A stretch of DNA of 64,000 nt from Thalassoglobus polymorphus (GCF_007744255.1 NZ_CP036267.1:1178001-1242000); one strand, 5' to 3'. Shown: positions 18,901 through 27,412, counted from the first letter of the stretch. A program made the numbers and translations. Notes: generated by a model not told the origin, from the sequence alone.

Positions 18901-21004
18901 CCAATGGGAATTTGCCTGCCGTGCAGGGACGACGACTCCTTGGCACAGTGGCAATAGCGAGGATGAATTACAACGAGTTGCCTGGGTTGTTACGAACTCG
19001 AAAGGTATGGTTCATCAAGTGGGCCAGCTCGCGTCCAATGGCTTCGGGCTTCACGACATGCACGGCAACGTCTTTGAGTGGTGTTCCGACTGGCATGCAG
19101 AGAATTCCTACACCGATGCCCCCGTCGAAGATCCGAAAGGTGTCGAAACAGGCTTAGAACGGGTTTGCCGTGGAGGAACCCGCTGGGGTTCCTTATCCGC
19201 CGCCAGATCTGCGTATCGCGGCAAGAAACCCCCATCGACCGCATGGGATTTCGTTGGCTTCCGGCTAGCGATGACGATCGACGTGACGAAATTAGAAACG
19301 TCGCAGATACCGCCAGCTGAGTTACACGGCAGCGGGGACATCCTCAAAGACTCCTCCGGCAACGGGTACGATGGCAAGATCATCGGGGCGAAGTGGGTAC
19401 CTGTCGCTGATGATAATCACACTCGTCAAGTTCAGGCAGCAGCACAATCCGAACAGCTCGGTATGATTTTCGATTCACCAGAGACTTATGCAGTTGTCGA
19501 TGAGCTTGGAATAGATTTTTCGGAACCATTCACATGTGAAATGTGGACTCGTCCATTCGTGGTCCAAGAAGATCAGCCACAATTCTCCAGGCAGGCTTTC
19601 CGGTTTGGGCCAGTTTCATTTGTGAATCATCACGGCCCCAAGCATCACGGACCACGCTGGCAAATGATCATCGGGAATAATTTGCCTAAGACTTCAAACG
19701 CAGATATTAAAGTCGCCTACGTTGGTCAGAAGTCGTTGGTGGAAACAAAGACGCAACGGCAACATGTCGCCTTACAGTGGACTGGTGAATATTTCACATT
19801 GTATGTCGATGGAGAAAACCAGAAGTTCGGCTTTCTGACGGGCGGGCGGGCGTCACACACTGTTCCTGAAATGATGAATGCTTTCCTGGATGCTAATACG
19901 TCCTCGAAGCTTGAAATCAGTCGCGCGAGTAGCTTCGTCCCCCATCCGCTGCACGGAGTGATAGAACAATTTCGAGTCTCAAAAGGAGTCAAGTATCAAT
20001 CAAAGTTTACTCCCAGACACTTAGTTCCTGATCAATCAACCGTGGCGCTCTATGATTTCAATAGAGAAAATGGCGACACCCTCAAAGACTCCTCCGGCAA
20101 CGGGCACGATGGGAAAATCGTTGGGGCGAAGTGGGTAAGTATCGATGGGCCATCCGGCAGCGATCGAGTCACACGTTCCACAGGGGCCGCCAGTACCGTG
20201 CCGCTCACGGCATCGCCATCGCTGGTAGAATTGCTGACCTCAGCTAACTCTGATTGGACCCGACCGGAGAACCTCGGGCCGACGATCAACACTCCCCGCG
20301 ATGAACTCCGACCGACGCTTACTGTCGACCAACTCAACTTGTACTTCGCGCGGGACGGAAAACTGCTGGTCGCGACCAGAGACCGGCGCGAGGATCCGTT
20401 TGGCGAAGCAACGGAGGTGACAGGTAAAGGGATCTCCAGCGAGTCGGCGGCGGGACCATTCCTGTTCGATCGTGATCTCAGGCTGGCTTACGCCGTCCGT
20501 CGCGATGGACATGATCGGATTATGATGACTTCTCGACCGGCGACTGATCAACCATTTGAAACGGTCGTAGACACAGAGATCTACGGGCACTGGCCGACGC
20601 TGACAGCTGACGGACTGATCATGGTTTACCGCTCAGACTATCTGCCTCGCCGCCTGCTGATGACCGAACGCCCAAGCCTCGATTCCGCATTCGGTAAACC
20701 AGTCGAGTTGTTCCCCTCCGGGGGGACTGAACCGTTTCTGTCGGCGGACGGATTGACGCTTATCTTTGGTCGGGCGAACACGAACTACATGTTTGTCACG
20801 TCGAGGAAGAGTCGAGAGGAGAGTTTTGGAGTGCCGGTGAACGTCGGCAAGCCGTTCACTGAGGGGACTTTTAACGGCGCCCCATGGATCTCCCGTGAAC
20901 ACGACGCGATCTATTTTCTTTCCCGACGCCCCGGCGGAATTGGCGATCACGACATCTACGTCTCCACGCGTGACATTCAAACGCCGGATGCCGTTGCTGA
21001 CTAG
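15935..21004 (+). CDS. giant Ser/Thr kinase-LamG-SUMF1-LamG-propeller fusion
   Basis: A 1689-residue multidomain protein. ATG 15935 (MSEELSG) is preferred over a TTG at 15899. Order: N-terminal acidic region; Hanks kinase (about 123-390) with GQGAMGAVYLAKD, VALK, HRDLKPANIM, DFG and APEQ; Lys/Pro-rich linker; one transmembrane helix (about 476-498); a PEGA-like beta segment (VQITLDDPTITLSVDGEVL); LamG/concanavalin-like domain (about 580-800); formylglycine-generating-enzyme-like SUMF1 domain (about 865-1118: PPGEFLMGSSEDE, LPTEAQWEFACRAG, GLHDMHGNVFEWCSDW, CRGG); second LamG (about 1170-1375); C-terminal PD40/WD40-like repeats (about 1438-1689). The kinase should be cytosolic and the rest periplasmic or surface exposed. 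A sensor role is inferred. Confidence 0.88.
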   Translation: MSEELSGANEQSVVVNQLIAEFMSRSDTGDTLTPEQFIAAHPEHADELKQHFANVDLLEGLKETGPAGIAETMVAACDEGEISTEDPTANTIVRGAADSETSVTRDHQRKNTGSATNIEIPETFGRYAIQKVLGQGAMGAVYLAKDTQLDRDVALKIPKFGDGNGVDDEELLERFYREARASATIRSINICPVHDVGEIDGQHYITMAYIEGRPLKDFTKSKKSHSEKQIITTIRKLALGLAEAHKIGVVHRDLKPANIMVDLKGEPVVMDFGLARRSSSDDVQVTQSGAILGTPAYMAPEQVAGDQSAIDHRVDIYALGIIMYELITGEMPFKGNLMSILQQIALNNPKKPSELRKDIDPRLEAICLKMMAGDQTKRYQSMSDVAADLQDVLRNPGKRQKKEQAKKTEPKPTSIPTANEESNPALISVAQPKPYAAQLREKKSKAAKKPKPTGKASPRSKKTAPVGSGSSRPPKKFLIAGGLGGLILLLGIVFLVRIGKYEVQITLDDPTITLSVDGEVLNIKDGQDVYKLSAGKHKLQLQKEGLKKHVEEFNVTKDGQTVLTATVVNGNLDGLLNGEKSKGIGYRGKIVGSKSLHTEAMLQEGNTTGNRLRFAEDDYVKIPSLKFDGTDPVTVEAYVDLTSEPQPDESTSTPMFPIANFGGLIALQRTNWGKTSGWTAVMWTKDNVRVTRNFVTDSLSGHIAIVYDGADLQLFFNGIPSQESLYLNNGEEEIDVLPEVMSFPMSTFLGKIPNPAWTRSFYGELSEIRVSKIARYTKPYQPKTRLESDEHTLAHYNFQEGTGDTLKDSSGNGHHGKIIGAKWVKTTSPTTSSPPPAIAPFDAAAAKAHQKAWADYLGLPVEKEVELPGGEKMVFMLIPPGEFLMGSSEDERAKFLAETETDPNPAFYDRILTEGPQHSTRITQPFYLGKFEVTQAQWQTVMGNNPSKDQREPAKPVEQVSWDDVQRFLAKLREETSTARHKFMLPTEAQWEFACRAGTTTPWHSGNSEDELQRVAWVVTNSKGMVHQVGQLASNGFGLHDMHGNVFEWCSDWHAENSYTDAPVEDPKGVETGLERVCRGGTRWGSLSAARSAYRGKKPPSTAWDFVGFRLAMTIDVTKLETSQIPPAELHGSGDILKDSSGNGYDGKIIGAKWVPVADDNHTRQVQAAAQSEQLGMIFDSPETYAVVDELGIDFSEPFTCEMWTRPFVVQEDQPQFSRQAFRFGPVSFVNHHGPKHHGPRWQMIIGNNLPKTSNADIKVAYVGQKSLVETKTQRQHVALQWTGEYFTLYVDGENQKFGFLTGGRASHTVPEMMNAFLDANTSSKLEISRASSFVPHPLHGVIEQFRVSKGVKYQSKFTPRHLVPDQSTVALYDFNRENGDTLKDSSGNGHDGKIVGAKWVSIDGPSGSDRVTRSTGAASTVPLTASPSLVELLTSANSDWTRPENLGPTINTPRDELRPTLTVDQLNLYFARDGKLLVATRDRREDPFGEATEVTGKGISSESAAGPFLFDRDLRLAYAVRRDGHDRIMMTSRPATDQPFETVVDTEIYGHWPTLTADGLIMVYRSDYLPRRLLMTERPSLDSAFGKPVELFPSGGTEPFLSADGLTLIFGRANTNYMFVTSRKSREESFGVPVNVGKPFTEGTFNGAPWISREHDAIYFLSRRPGGIGDHDIYVSTRDIQTPDAVAD
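18341..18404 (+). repeat. intragenic linker repeat 1 (GDTLKDSSGNGHHGKIIGAKWV)
   Basis: First of three nearly identical 60-odd-bp DNA segments in the giant kinase gene, encoding a GD(T/I)LKDSSGNG...GKI(I/V)GAKWV linker at the end of a LamG module. Confidence 0.85.
19334..19398 (+). repeat. intragenic linker repeat 2
   Basis: Second copy, encoding GDILKDSSGNGYDGKIIGAKWV. Here the preceding LamG module is missing; the copy follows the SUMF1 domain directly. Confidence 0.85.
20072..20137 (+). repeat. intragenic linker repeat 3
   Basis: Third copy, encoding GDTLKDSSGNGHDGKIVGAKWV, at the end of the second LamG module and before the propeller. Confidence 0.85.
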
Positions 21005-21010
21005 CGTATC

Positions 21011-21100
21011 TTTTCGAATTGGTTTGCAGGATCTGCCTCGTGGCGAGCAGTCTATGAAGTCATGAAAGTGGTCTTCATGGGGACGACCAGCATTGAAAAT
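21011..21100 (+). repeat. Family A repeat with empty B insertion site
   Basis: Begins TTCGAATTGGTTTGCAGG, core TCTGCCTCGTGGCGAGCAG, then TCTATGAAGTCATGAAAGTGG. The TA at 21053-21054 is the unoccupied counterpart of the B insertion in the 44557-44712 copy. Starts 7 bp after the giant kinase stop. Confidence 0.75.
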
Positions 21101-21146
21101 GTTTTAGCGGCTGCCACGTTCCCCATCTGAATAACCACCTCTTCTT

Positions 21147-21671
21147 CTATCTTCGGCCACGTCCTCCTCCGGGAGGGCCACCACGACTTTGCATCTCTTT
21201 GATGAGTGCTGCTGCCATTTTCGTCAGCTCACTTTTGTTAAGCATTTCATCTTCGTCCGCATCGAATGTGAATGCGTGAGTCAAAAACTGTTCAGTAGAA
21301 GGAGAGCCTTCTTGGCTTGATCGGCTACTGGAACCACTTTGTGAAAGGCCACTCTGACCAGCCCTTCCGCCTGGGCCATCGCAAGCCTGAACTTCATCCG
21401 ACGTCAGTTTGCCGTCACCGTTTTGATCCAAAGCGTTCAACGCTGCTGCGGCGCTTAAAATCTCTTCGGCAGAAATTGTTTGATCACCGTCGGCATCAAG
21501 TGCAGCCATCACAGCATTGGGAGACCCGCCTCGTTCTCCACGTTGCCCCCCATCCTGCTGCTGCCCTCTGTACCCCGGAGGAGGGCCACCGCGTCCGCCG
21601 CCTGGGGGCTGTGCGAGCCCAGAGATTGTACAAGTCATCAACACTGCCAGAGTTAAAGAAATACGTTTCAT
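21147..21671 (-). CDS. secreted EF-hand protein
   Basis: A 174-residue protein with a Sec signal peptide (MKRISLTLAVLMTCTISGLAQ), a Gly/Gln/Arg-rich stretch, and three EF-hand loops: DADGDQTISAEE, DQNGDGKLTSDE and DADEDEMLNKSE. A Gly/Arg-rich tail follows. Start 21671 is chosen because GGAACG sits just upstream; the longer frame adds MHPQKERL before the signal peptide. It probably binds calcium outside the cytoplasm. EF-hand proteins with Gly-rich low-complexity flanks are common in planctomycetes; no partner is evident. Confidence 0.85.
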   Translation of the reverse strand: MKRISLTLAVLMTCTISGLAQPPGGGRGGPPPGYRGQQQDGGQRGERGGSPNAVMAALDADGDQTISAEEILSAAAALNALDQNGDGKLTSDEVQACDGPGGRAGQSGLSQSGSSSRSSQEGSPSTEQFLTHAFTFDADEDEMLNKSELTKMAAALIKEMQSRGGPPGGGRGRR

Positions 21672-21880
21672 CAATCGTTCCTTTTGGGGGTGCAATTTCC
21701 GGGTTAGGCATTCGCTCTTAAGAGTTAAACGCCAAGTTTGAACACGCGCTACCGGAAAAATTCAAAAAAAGGAAACTCATGTTGCAGAGGAAACATTCAG
21801 CATCGTCATTCTGTGTATTTATCGTCTCGTTGTGTTGAAGGCATCCTCAACAGGCCCGTTCGAATTCAAGCTTAAAGCAT

Positions 21881-22051
21881 CTTTCAAATTGGTTTGCAGG
21901 TCCTGCCTCGTGGCGAACAGCATTTTACTAGAACTAATCCTGAAACCTGAAATTGCTCTCTCAATCATTGAGGAAAGCAGCTATCCCAGAGGTTTACGGA
22001 CCGGTTCTAGAGAAATGCGTTCTTCACGGGCACACGTTAGGGCAAACAGCT
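21881..22051 (+). repeat. Family A repeat split by a family B MITE
   Basis: Left part TTCAAATTGGTTTGCAGG plus TCCTGCCTCGTGGCGAACAG; right part AGAAATGCGTTCTTCACGGG plus GGCAAACAGC. A 77-bp family B element with TA on both sides separates the halves. The right end abuts the stop codon of the next minus-strand gene. Confidence 0.8.
21931..22007 (-). repeat. Family B MITE copy 2 (77 bp, nested)
   Basis: Ends GAACTAATCCTGAAAC and GTTTACGGACCGGTTC are imperfect inverted repeats. TA flanks both ends (21929-21930 and 22008-22009). It is inserted in reverse orientation relative to the 44582 copy and has the same length. Confidence 0.85.
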
Positions 22052-22885
22052 TTAATTGACTCTGGAAGCCTGTCCCACTCGACCGAGGTAGTCCACGAAA
22101 ATGAAGTCTCCGTCGGAAATCGACCGGACATTGAAATCGAACAACTTGTTGACTAGCTCAGGTTTGACGGAAGTCAGAATGTGGAACGTCAGTTTGCCAT
22201 TTACGACGCTCCATTTGCCAGTTGAGACGGGAGTCTGAACAAAGAATTTCTGGAAGAGCCGAATCTCTGTGACTTCTCGGACTGTGTTGAAAGTGTTGTC
22301 GGCATTGAATGTGACGAATAACGACCCGACGTTATCGTTGTATCTCCACCTTCCTCTTAGCATGTTTGCGACCTGAGCGTCAGTCAACACTTTGGCGGTC
22401 GTGCCAGCCGGTTCAACTTTGGCGACGGTTGGTCGTTCGCTGGAGCGGCGAAGAACCATGAGCAAATGTTTCGAACCTTCTTTTGCAGAAAACTCTGTGG
22501 GACGCTTTGACTCAGCAGGATCGGAGAAGCAAAGAATCAGGCGGCCTTCGTCGAAACGGTAGATACCTGAGCCATCTTTCTTGTCCCGGGTACTGAGATC
22601 AATTCCCTTGGGGTACTGTGTGACATCCAGGGAAAAGAGTTTGACCTGCTTTTTTCCATCGTGAGGTGAGACAAAAATGATCGCATTCTCGACGATCTCA
22701 AACTTTCCTCCCGAGGGCAGCCACTCCTGGATTGCCTCTTTGGGGACGACCTTGCCATCCTCCACGAGTTCAGTGACTTCCCATTTTCCTTGAAATTGCT
22801 TCAAGTCAGAGTCTTGGTCAGCGACCGCATACGATCCCCCAGCCAGGGTTGATGTCAGCCAAAGTAAGCACATGTAACGCATCAT
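22052..22885 (-). CDS. secreted TIGR03067-domain protein
   Basis: A protein of 277 aa from ATG 22885, chosen because AAGGA lies 7 nt upstream of the ATGATG pair. A signal peptide ([22 protein letters not shown]) precedes a TIGR03067-type domain ([22 protein letters not shown]...[14 protein letters not shown]) and a second small beta domain starting [25 protein letters not shown], lipocalin-like in style. Such domains are abundant in Planctomycetota and have no known reaction. Its stop codon is directly next to a family A repeat. Confidence 0.8.
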   Translation of the reverse strand: MMRYMCLLWLTSTLAGGSYAVADQDSDLKQFQGKWEVTELVEDGKVVPKEAIQEWLPSGGKFEIVENAIIFVSPHDGKKQVKLFSLDVTQYPKGIDLSTRDKKDGSGIYRFDEGRLILCFSDPAESKRPTEFSAKEGSKHLLMVLRRSSERPTVAKVEPAGTTAKVLTDAQVANMLRGRWRYNDNVGSLFVTFNADNTFNTVREVTEIRLFQKFFVQTPVSTGKWSVVNGKLTFHILTSVKPELVNKLFDFNVRSISDGDFIFVDYLGRVGQASRVN

Positions 22886-22972
22886 GGTGAATCCTTTCAA
22901 AAATGGTTCCTGGAGTCTTGCCTTTTTGGGCAGCTGTCAGATTCTGACAGACTGTTTGTGGTACGACAAGAA

Positions 22973-23179
22973 TCACGGAAGTTGAAGGTTGACCTTTTTA
23001 CACTCCAGTGAACAACCCGTGCCGTCATTTTTCAAATAGATGTCGCCATAGCGGGGGGCTTTTCTTGCTACAGGGGGCAGCTGCAATGTCTGACGATTTG
23101 ACTTGCGCCCACGTTTTATGCTCTCCGTCGCTTTTCTGACCTTTTCACTCACTGACTCAGAGGTGTTCGTACGCGACAT
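22973..23179 (-). CDS. possible small hypothetical protein, 68 aa
   Basis: A basic, hydrophilic 68-residue frame (MSRTNTSESVSEKVRKATESIKRGRK...) ending NDGTGCSLECKKVNLQLP, between the IS-disrupted lipoprotein gene and the TIGR03067 gene, same strand as both. Composition is protein-like, but there is only a weak ribosome site (CAAGAG) and no family is recognised. Confidence 0.3.
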   Translation of the reverse strand: MSRTNTSESVSEKVRKATESIKRGRKSNRQTLQLPPVARKAPRYGDIYLKNDGTGCSLECKKVNLQLP

Positions 23180-23340
23180 GCTCTTGCCACATTCATGGTG
23201 CTTCTGATTGCTTCTGCTCTATAGGATCAGATCACTCGAGCGCCTCACGTAGCAAAAGGAGAATGAGGTGCTCAAGTAGATGTTGTCATGAGTGCCGCAC
23301 CACATCGGTGCTTTGATGTGGTGCAGCGAGTGAAACTGGA

Positions 23341-23420
23341 TCAGGCTTCGTCACTTCTCCGACTGCGTTCGGGGGAACGTTCCCCAACTAAGGCGAAGTC
23401 ATGTGAGTTTTTCCCAGCTT
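23341..23420 (-). pseudogene. severed 3' end of the lipoprotein gene
   Basis: Joined in silico to 25240-25628 after removing the IS and one GCTT duplication, this piece continues the frame as VKAGKNSHDFALVGERSPERSRRSDEA then TGA (23341-23343). The combined length is 465 nt, exactly 155 codons. KAGKN..DFAL matches the usual end of this lipoprotein family. A GCACCACATC/GATGTGGTGC hairpin (23297-23324) lies just past the stop. Confidence 0.8.
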
Positions 23421-25239
23421 TGACGGGGCGGCAAAAAGGAAGTCTTTGCTGGTATGAAAACATTTTGGTTGCGGATTTTTCTCACACGATTTCCGATTCC
23501 ATTGTTGCACAGTTGGACGCTAAGAAGCATGATGAGACTGTGTGGCTGGCAGATGCTCGCGCAGACGACCTATTCTACCCAGCTGCCGAGCGATAGGCGG
23601 CAACGCGGCGGATGTTCAGACCGAGAGCGCGCAAGGTTGCCACATAGGTGATGTTACCCATTCGTCGAACTCGCAATCGAGCCATGCCCATCTGGTATTT
23701 GAACCGTGACATGGTTGCTTCAACTCCAGCTCGCCATCGATAGCGGTCGCGAAATTCGTCCCCTCTTTCCCTCAATCTGCGTAGTCGAAGACGCACGCGA
23801 TCGTGTGTGTATTGATAGCGTGCTGAATGGCGTCCCACTGATGCTGCTGGACACCGATCCTTGTGAGGACAGCCTTCACATGTCTCCTTCGAAAAAATAA
23901 CCTGGAGACGAACTCCAGAAACGCTTGTCTCTGATGGCTGCTGTCCTGTGGGACAGCATGTGATGCATCCTTCTTCATCGACCTCAAAGTCTTCAAGCGT
24001 GAACTTGCCCTGCAACTTTCCCTTGGGCGTCTGCGCCGGCGAGACGATTTCAACATCGCGCTCACATCCGTTTTCGATACACTCAGTCGATCCATAGTGC
24101 GAGTCGGCAAGAAGCGTCTGCGGCTTGATACCACGTTGCTCAGTGTCATTGAACGCAGGAGGCAGAGCGTCTTTATCGTGCATCGTTAACGGATCGACAG
24201 CCACGTGAGTGATCAGATCAGGTTTGGGCGTGTTTGAGACATCCGGCTCCTCGGAATCTTCTTCATACGTTTCCATAATCTGCACGAGATAACCTGTGCC
24301 ACGATGTTTGTTGTAGCGGGCATCGGGATCAGCGGGATTGATCACCCCATCACATTCCGTTTTACTTGGTGGCCGCACTGTGACGGACTCTGCAGCGGAA
24401 TCAGAAACCTCACACTGCTCGTGAAAGATTTGTTGCAGTAACTGGAAGCTTTCCAAATTCGAACATTCCGCATTTTGAAAGAGCCCGATGAGCTTAAAGA
24501 CATCTTCGGCAGCTTCCGTGATCCGCTTTTTGGATTCACTGGGCCGTGTGTCGCCAAAGCAACCGTCACCTGTTCGAGTGACATACTTACGAATCATTTC
24601 TGGATCGACCAACGAATATTGCTCAGGATGCATTCGTTTTAGCTCTCGCAGAAACTTGCTCGTTGCCTCGACCAAAATTCCCAGCCTCGTTAATCCACGA
24701 ATGGCTGATCGCACCGCTGTTGAATCAAGACGTTGCTTGCTTGTATCGACGCCAATCTCCTCAATGAGTTTGTCTGTCAGCGTGCGGAAAAGAACTTGAT
24801 CAAAGCCAGCATCCAGTACTTTCTTGCGATAGTTGCGAAGTGTTCGCTCGCAGAGGTAGGCGTCAGAATCTTGTCTGATATCCAACGCGTAATGCCAAGC
24901 GATATTCAACGCGATCGCTTCGGTGGTTTGCTGATCGGTGAAATCATGGAGTTGCTGAAGAATCAATGCCCCCAGGGCGACGTAGAGATCCTTCGTCGGA
25001 CGCCCAAAATCATCACGGAATTCGGCAGCAAGCTCACGGACGGGAAGCTGCTTCAGCAAATAGTCCCTGAAAACTCCGGCCCAACTCCGATCAAGAAGAC
25101 GTCTTCGTTTGAGCCCTAGATATTCCCAAGGATCAAACAGATCACCGCTGTGATGGTCGCGTAGAGTAAGCATGTCGCGAATTTACCGCGAAACCAAATC
25201 GACACAACTCCAACCACCAGACTTTTTGCCGCCCCGTCA
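23421..25239 (-). mobile_element. IS1182-like insertion sequence, 1819 bp
   Basis: Bounded by perfect 18-bp terminal inverted repeats TGACGGGGCGGCAAAAAG (23421-23438) and its complement (25222-25239). Flanked by the direct repeat GCTT (23417-23420 and 25240-25243), taken as the target duplication. It holds one transposase gene. Inserted into the 3' end of a lipoprotein gene, so it looks recent and intact. Confidence 0.9.
23575..25173 (-). CDS. IS1182-like transposase
   Basis: A 532-residue transposase. The N-terminal DUF772-like region reads LKRRRLLDRSWAGVFRDYLLKQLPVRELAAEFRDDFGRPTKDLYVALGALILQQ. Further in are the DDE-type core segments TLLADSHYGSTECIENG and HVAVDPLTMHDKDALPP, a Cys cluster (CEGCPHKDRCPA) and a C-terminal RWRAGVEATMSRFKYQMGMARLRVRRM motif. 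It should catalyse movement of the surrounding element. The frame appears full length with no frameshift. IS1182 family is inferred from domain layout; a related ISNCY-type assignment is possible. Confidence 0.9.
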   Translation of the reverse strand: MLTLRDHHSGDLFDPWEYLGLKRRRLLDRSWAGVFRDYLLKQLPVRELAAEFRDDFGRPTKDLYVALGALILQQLHDFTDQQTTEAIALNIAWHYALDIRQDSDAYLCERTLRNYRKKVLDAGFDQVLFRTLTDKLIEEIGVDTSKQRLDSTAVRSAIRGLTRLGILVEATSKFLRELKRMHPEQYSLVDPEMIRKYVTRTGDGCFGDTRPSESKKRITEAAEDVFKLIGLFQNAECSNLESFQLLQQIFHEQCEVSDSAAESVTVRPPSKTECDGVINPADPDARYNKHRGTGYLVQIMETYEEDSEEPDVSNTPKPDLITHVAVDPLTMHDKDALPPAFNDTEQRGIKPQTLLADSHYGSTECIENGCERDVEIVSPAQTPKGKLQGKFTLEDFEVDEEGCITCCPTGQQPSETSVSGVRLQVIFSKETCEGCPHKDRCPAASVGRHSARYQYTHDRVRLRLRRLRERGDEFRDRYRWRAGVEATMSRFKYQMGMARLRVRRMGNITYVATLRALGLNIRRVAAYRSAAG

Positions 25240-25628
25240 GCTTTGACTTCAACCTCGAGAGTCGATTCGTCGTTGTATGCTTGGGGAATGGATTCAGGAC
25301 GAGCTTCTATGACTTGCTCATCCCCTTCACCTCCACTGGAATCTCTTTTTGATGTGATTTGAACAGTGTGAGTCCCAACGGCAGCACCTTTAACACCCTG
25401 CAAATACTGCAGTGAATAGTTCCCCTCTTTGTCAGTAACACCGCTCGAAGGGCGACCAGTTTCAGGGGTGAATTCAACAAGTGCTCCTTCGATGGGAGTT
25501 CCGTTTAGAGTCACCTTTCCAGTGACGGTTCCTAATGGTGGGTGATCTGAGCCACCGCACCCTGCCAAGACAAAGCAGATGGTCGATAAGGAAAGTATGC
25601 ATAATTGATGAGAAAATCGAGTCGTCAT
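25116..25628 (-). pseudogene. carboxypeptidase-regulatory-like lipoprotein, 3' end replaced by IS
   Basis: The frame starts with a lipoprotein signal (LSLSTICFVLAGCGG, lipobox LAGC) followed by a carboxypeptidase-regulatory-like/transthyretin-type beta domain (GTVTGKVTLNGTPIEGALVEFTPETG....VTDKEGNYSLQYLQGVKGAAVGTHTVQI). Native sequence ends at 25240. Beyond that the frame runs into the IS and gains about 40 foreign residues including a hydrophobic tail (FATCLLYATITAVICLILGNI), overlapping the transposase start by 58 bp. In planctomycetes this family is nearly always next to DUF1559 genes, as here. The product may still fold because only the last 25-odd residues are lost. Confidence 0.85.
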
Positions 25629-25797
25629 TACAGCCTGATGCCTCTAAAAAATGGGAGAAGTGAGAACTAAATGAGCCGGCAAAATAACATAAGTGCCTGC
25701 TGATTCGTTGGTCGGCTCAGTCTAATTCTATTTAGTTAAATTCTCTTGTAAGATATTCGTTTTTTTAATGTTGTTTCAGCTAAGGGTCAATTCATCG

Positions 25798-25826
25798 AAA
25801 AAGCCAAATCCAAGTTGGATCTGGCT
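25798..25826 (-). terminator. intrinsic terminator after DUF1559 gene
   Basis: Minus strand: AGCCAGATCCAA / TTGGATTTGGCT stem with a very tight loop, followed by TTTTT. It sits between DUF1559 and the lipoprotein gene, so the lipoprotein is either read through or has its own promoter. Confidence 0.75.
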
Positions 25827-25862
25827 CGAAGCTATCATCTGGAACTGCTGTAAGTCTTAAAC

Positions 25863-26906
25863 TTAAAATTCGCCAGTGACATAGCCATCAGCGATCCCGA
25901 CGAGTGATTCGAGTGTACTATTCACATTCCAGGCGCCATCGTTTTTGAGATCGATATTTTCGCTGATGAAACGAACAGATCCGTCACCCATTACGAACTG
26001 AGCCCCACCGACATGATGGCTGCTGTATGCCTGGTTGCGATCTGAACCACCACTCGTGTTCAAAACCATGTTGATTGGATATCGAACAGTCCCGGCAATC
26101 GACATAAATCCTTGTCCCCACTCTGCGCAATACCCAGAATCTCCAGCTGTTGGTCCACCGTTACATGCTCCTTCCTGACCTCTCGTGAGGAAGAGGGTGC
26201 CGGCACGATTTAAGAAACCACCTCGTCTGTATGCACGTTCCCCAATCAGAAATGTGTTGGTAGTTCCATCAACAAAATCTCTGAAACCTGTAGAACTATC
26301 TCGGTAGAAAGGCCCAATGCAACCTGTTGTTCCTGACGTTCCGTCTGGGGCACGATTGATTCGAACGTTGGCAATATTGTTGGATACAACATAATTCGTA
26401 ATTGCAAGTCCCTGGTTGGTTCCCCCGTGAGGAGCCTCAACGGCGTACCCAGCTGCGGCGACTGGATCGTGGTGTGCTGGGGCGCCTGCGTCAGAAGGAC
26501 ATCGGAATGCAGCAAACGGTCCCTGCATTGCATCCAAATTTGCAGCGAGTGCCTCTGACCCTGTTACATTCCCGACATTTATTTGGTTGTAAAGTGGTGC
26601 TTGATCGATCTGTGGGAGGATAAATGCACTCCACGTCCAGTGGCCGTTGTCGTTCAAGGTCGCGCTAGGCAATCCTGTGCTGCGTAGATCAACATAACCT
26701 GGGGGGAGAACACCAAAAACATCATGGTAGTTATGCATGGCAAGCCCAAGCTGTTTGAGGTTGTTTTTGCACTGTGTCCGCCTGGCTGCTTCTCGGGCCT
26801 GTTGGACCGCTGGGAGCAGCAACGCAACTAAGATTGCAATAATCGCAATGACGACGAGCAATTCAATTAATGTAAATCCATTCCGTTTTATTCTTGGAAT
26901 ATTCAT
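25863..26906 (-). CDS. DUF1559 protein with prepilin-type N-terminus
   Basis: A 347-residue DUF1559 protein. The N-terminus [37 protein letters not shown] is a type IV prepilin/pseudopilin methylation motif (cleavage after Gly, FTLIE), then [25 protein letters not shown]. The C-terminus carries the family end motif [29 protein letters not shown]1559 proteins are massively amplified in Planctomycetota and probably assemble into surface or pilus-like structures. GGAG precedes the ATG by 6 nt. Paired with the downstream lipoprotein gene. Confidence 0.95.
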   Translation of the reverse strand: MNIPRIKRNGFTLIELLVVIAIIAILVALLLPAVQQAREAARRTQCKNNLKQLGLAMHNYHDVFGVLPPGYVDLRSTGLPSATLNDNGHWTWSAFILPQIDQAPLYNQINVGNVTGSEALAANLDAMQGPFAAFRCPSDAGAPAHHDPVAAAGYAVEAPHGGTNQGLAITNYVVSNNIANVRINRAPDGTSGTTGCIGPFYRDSSTGFRDFVDGTTNTFLIGERAYRRGGFLNRAGTLFLTRGQEGACNGGPTAGDSGYCAEWGQGFMSIAGTVRYPINMVLNTSGGSDRNQAYSSHHVGGAQFVMGDGSVRFISENIDLKNDGAWNVNSTLESLVGIADGYVTGEF

Positions 26907-27310
26907 GGAGACTCCGAGTTTAAAAAATATGAAGATCGTATTTGGCGGACTTTATGTGAACCTCAGTCACTCGTCAAGGAGGGAGCATGATTGTTGCGGA
27001 AAGCGTTGCAGGCGGGAGAAGCGGGGGCACATCGGTCTTTCCTGTAAAAGAAGTTATAATCCATTCTTTGTTTCGTCACCTTTTTAATGGCTATCATAAT
27101 ATTTAATAAGTCTTAGTTGGGACTTAGAAGACAATATTCATCTGATTCCGAGTGGCTCGACCGGGATGCGATTGGAAGCTGCGGTCAGAAAAATTACTCT
27201 CAACATGCCCTCAGAACAGGAGACTCACTAGCTCGAACAAGGCCTGTCCGTCGACTTGAGGTCACCATGTGGCACAACAGTCTCAGAGGGGATTGGAAGT
27301 GGTCCTAAAA

Positions 27311-27390
27311 CACGTTCGTGTTTTCTGTGTCCGTGAAGAATGCTGTTCATGTAATGAAGCAGTTATCTCCACGAGACAGTTCCCGTGTAG
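27311..27390 (-). repeat. Family A repeat, variant, reverse orientation
   Basis: Reads GAACTGTCTCGTGGAGAT....ATTCTTCACGGACAC on the minus strand, the same sub-type as the 12791 copy. It lies immediately upstream of the VOC gene start. The rest of the gap 26907-27412 shows nothing I can name. Confidence 0.7.
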
Positions 27391-27412
27391 GCACCAATCT
27401 CGGAAGAATCTT

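Noticed and set aside
18341-20137. Possible CRISPR-like direct repeats
   Set aside because: Only three copies, about 1 kb and 0.7 kb apart, inside a coding frame and encoding a conserved protein linker; not a CRISPR array. No array was seen elsewhere in the window.
23288-23596. 102-codon plus-strand frame at the left IS end
   Set aside because: Crosses the IS boundary and the antisense of the lipoprotein 3' end, so it cannot be an ancestral gene.
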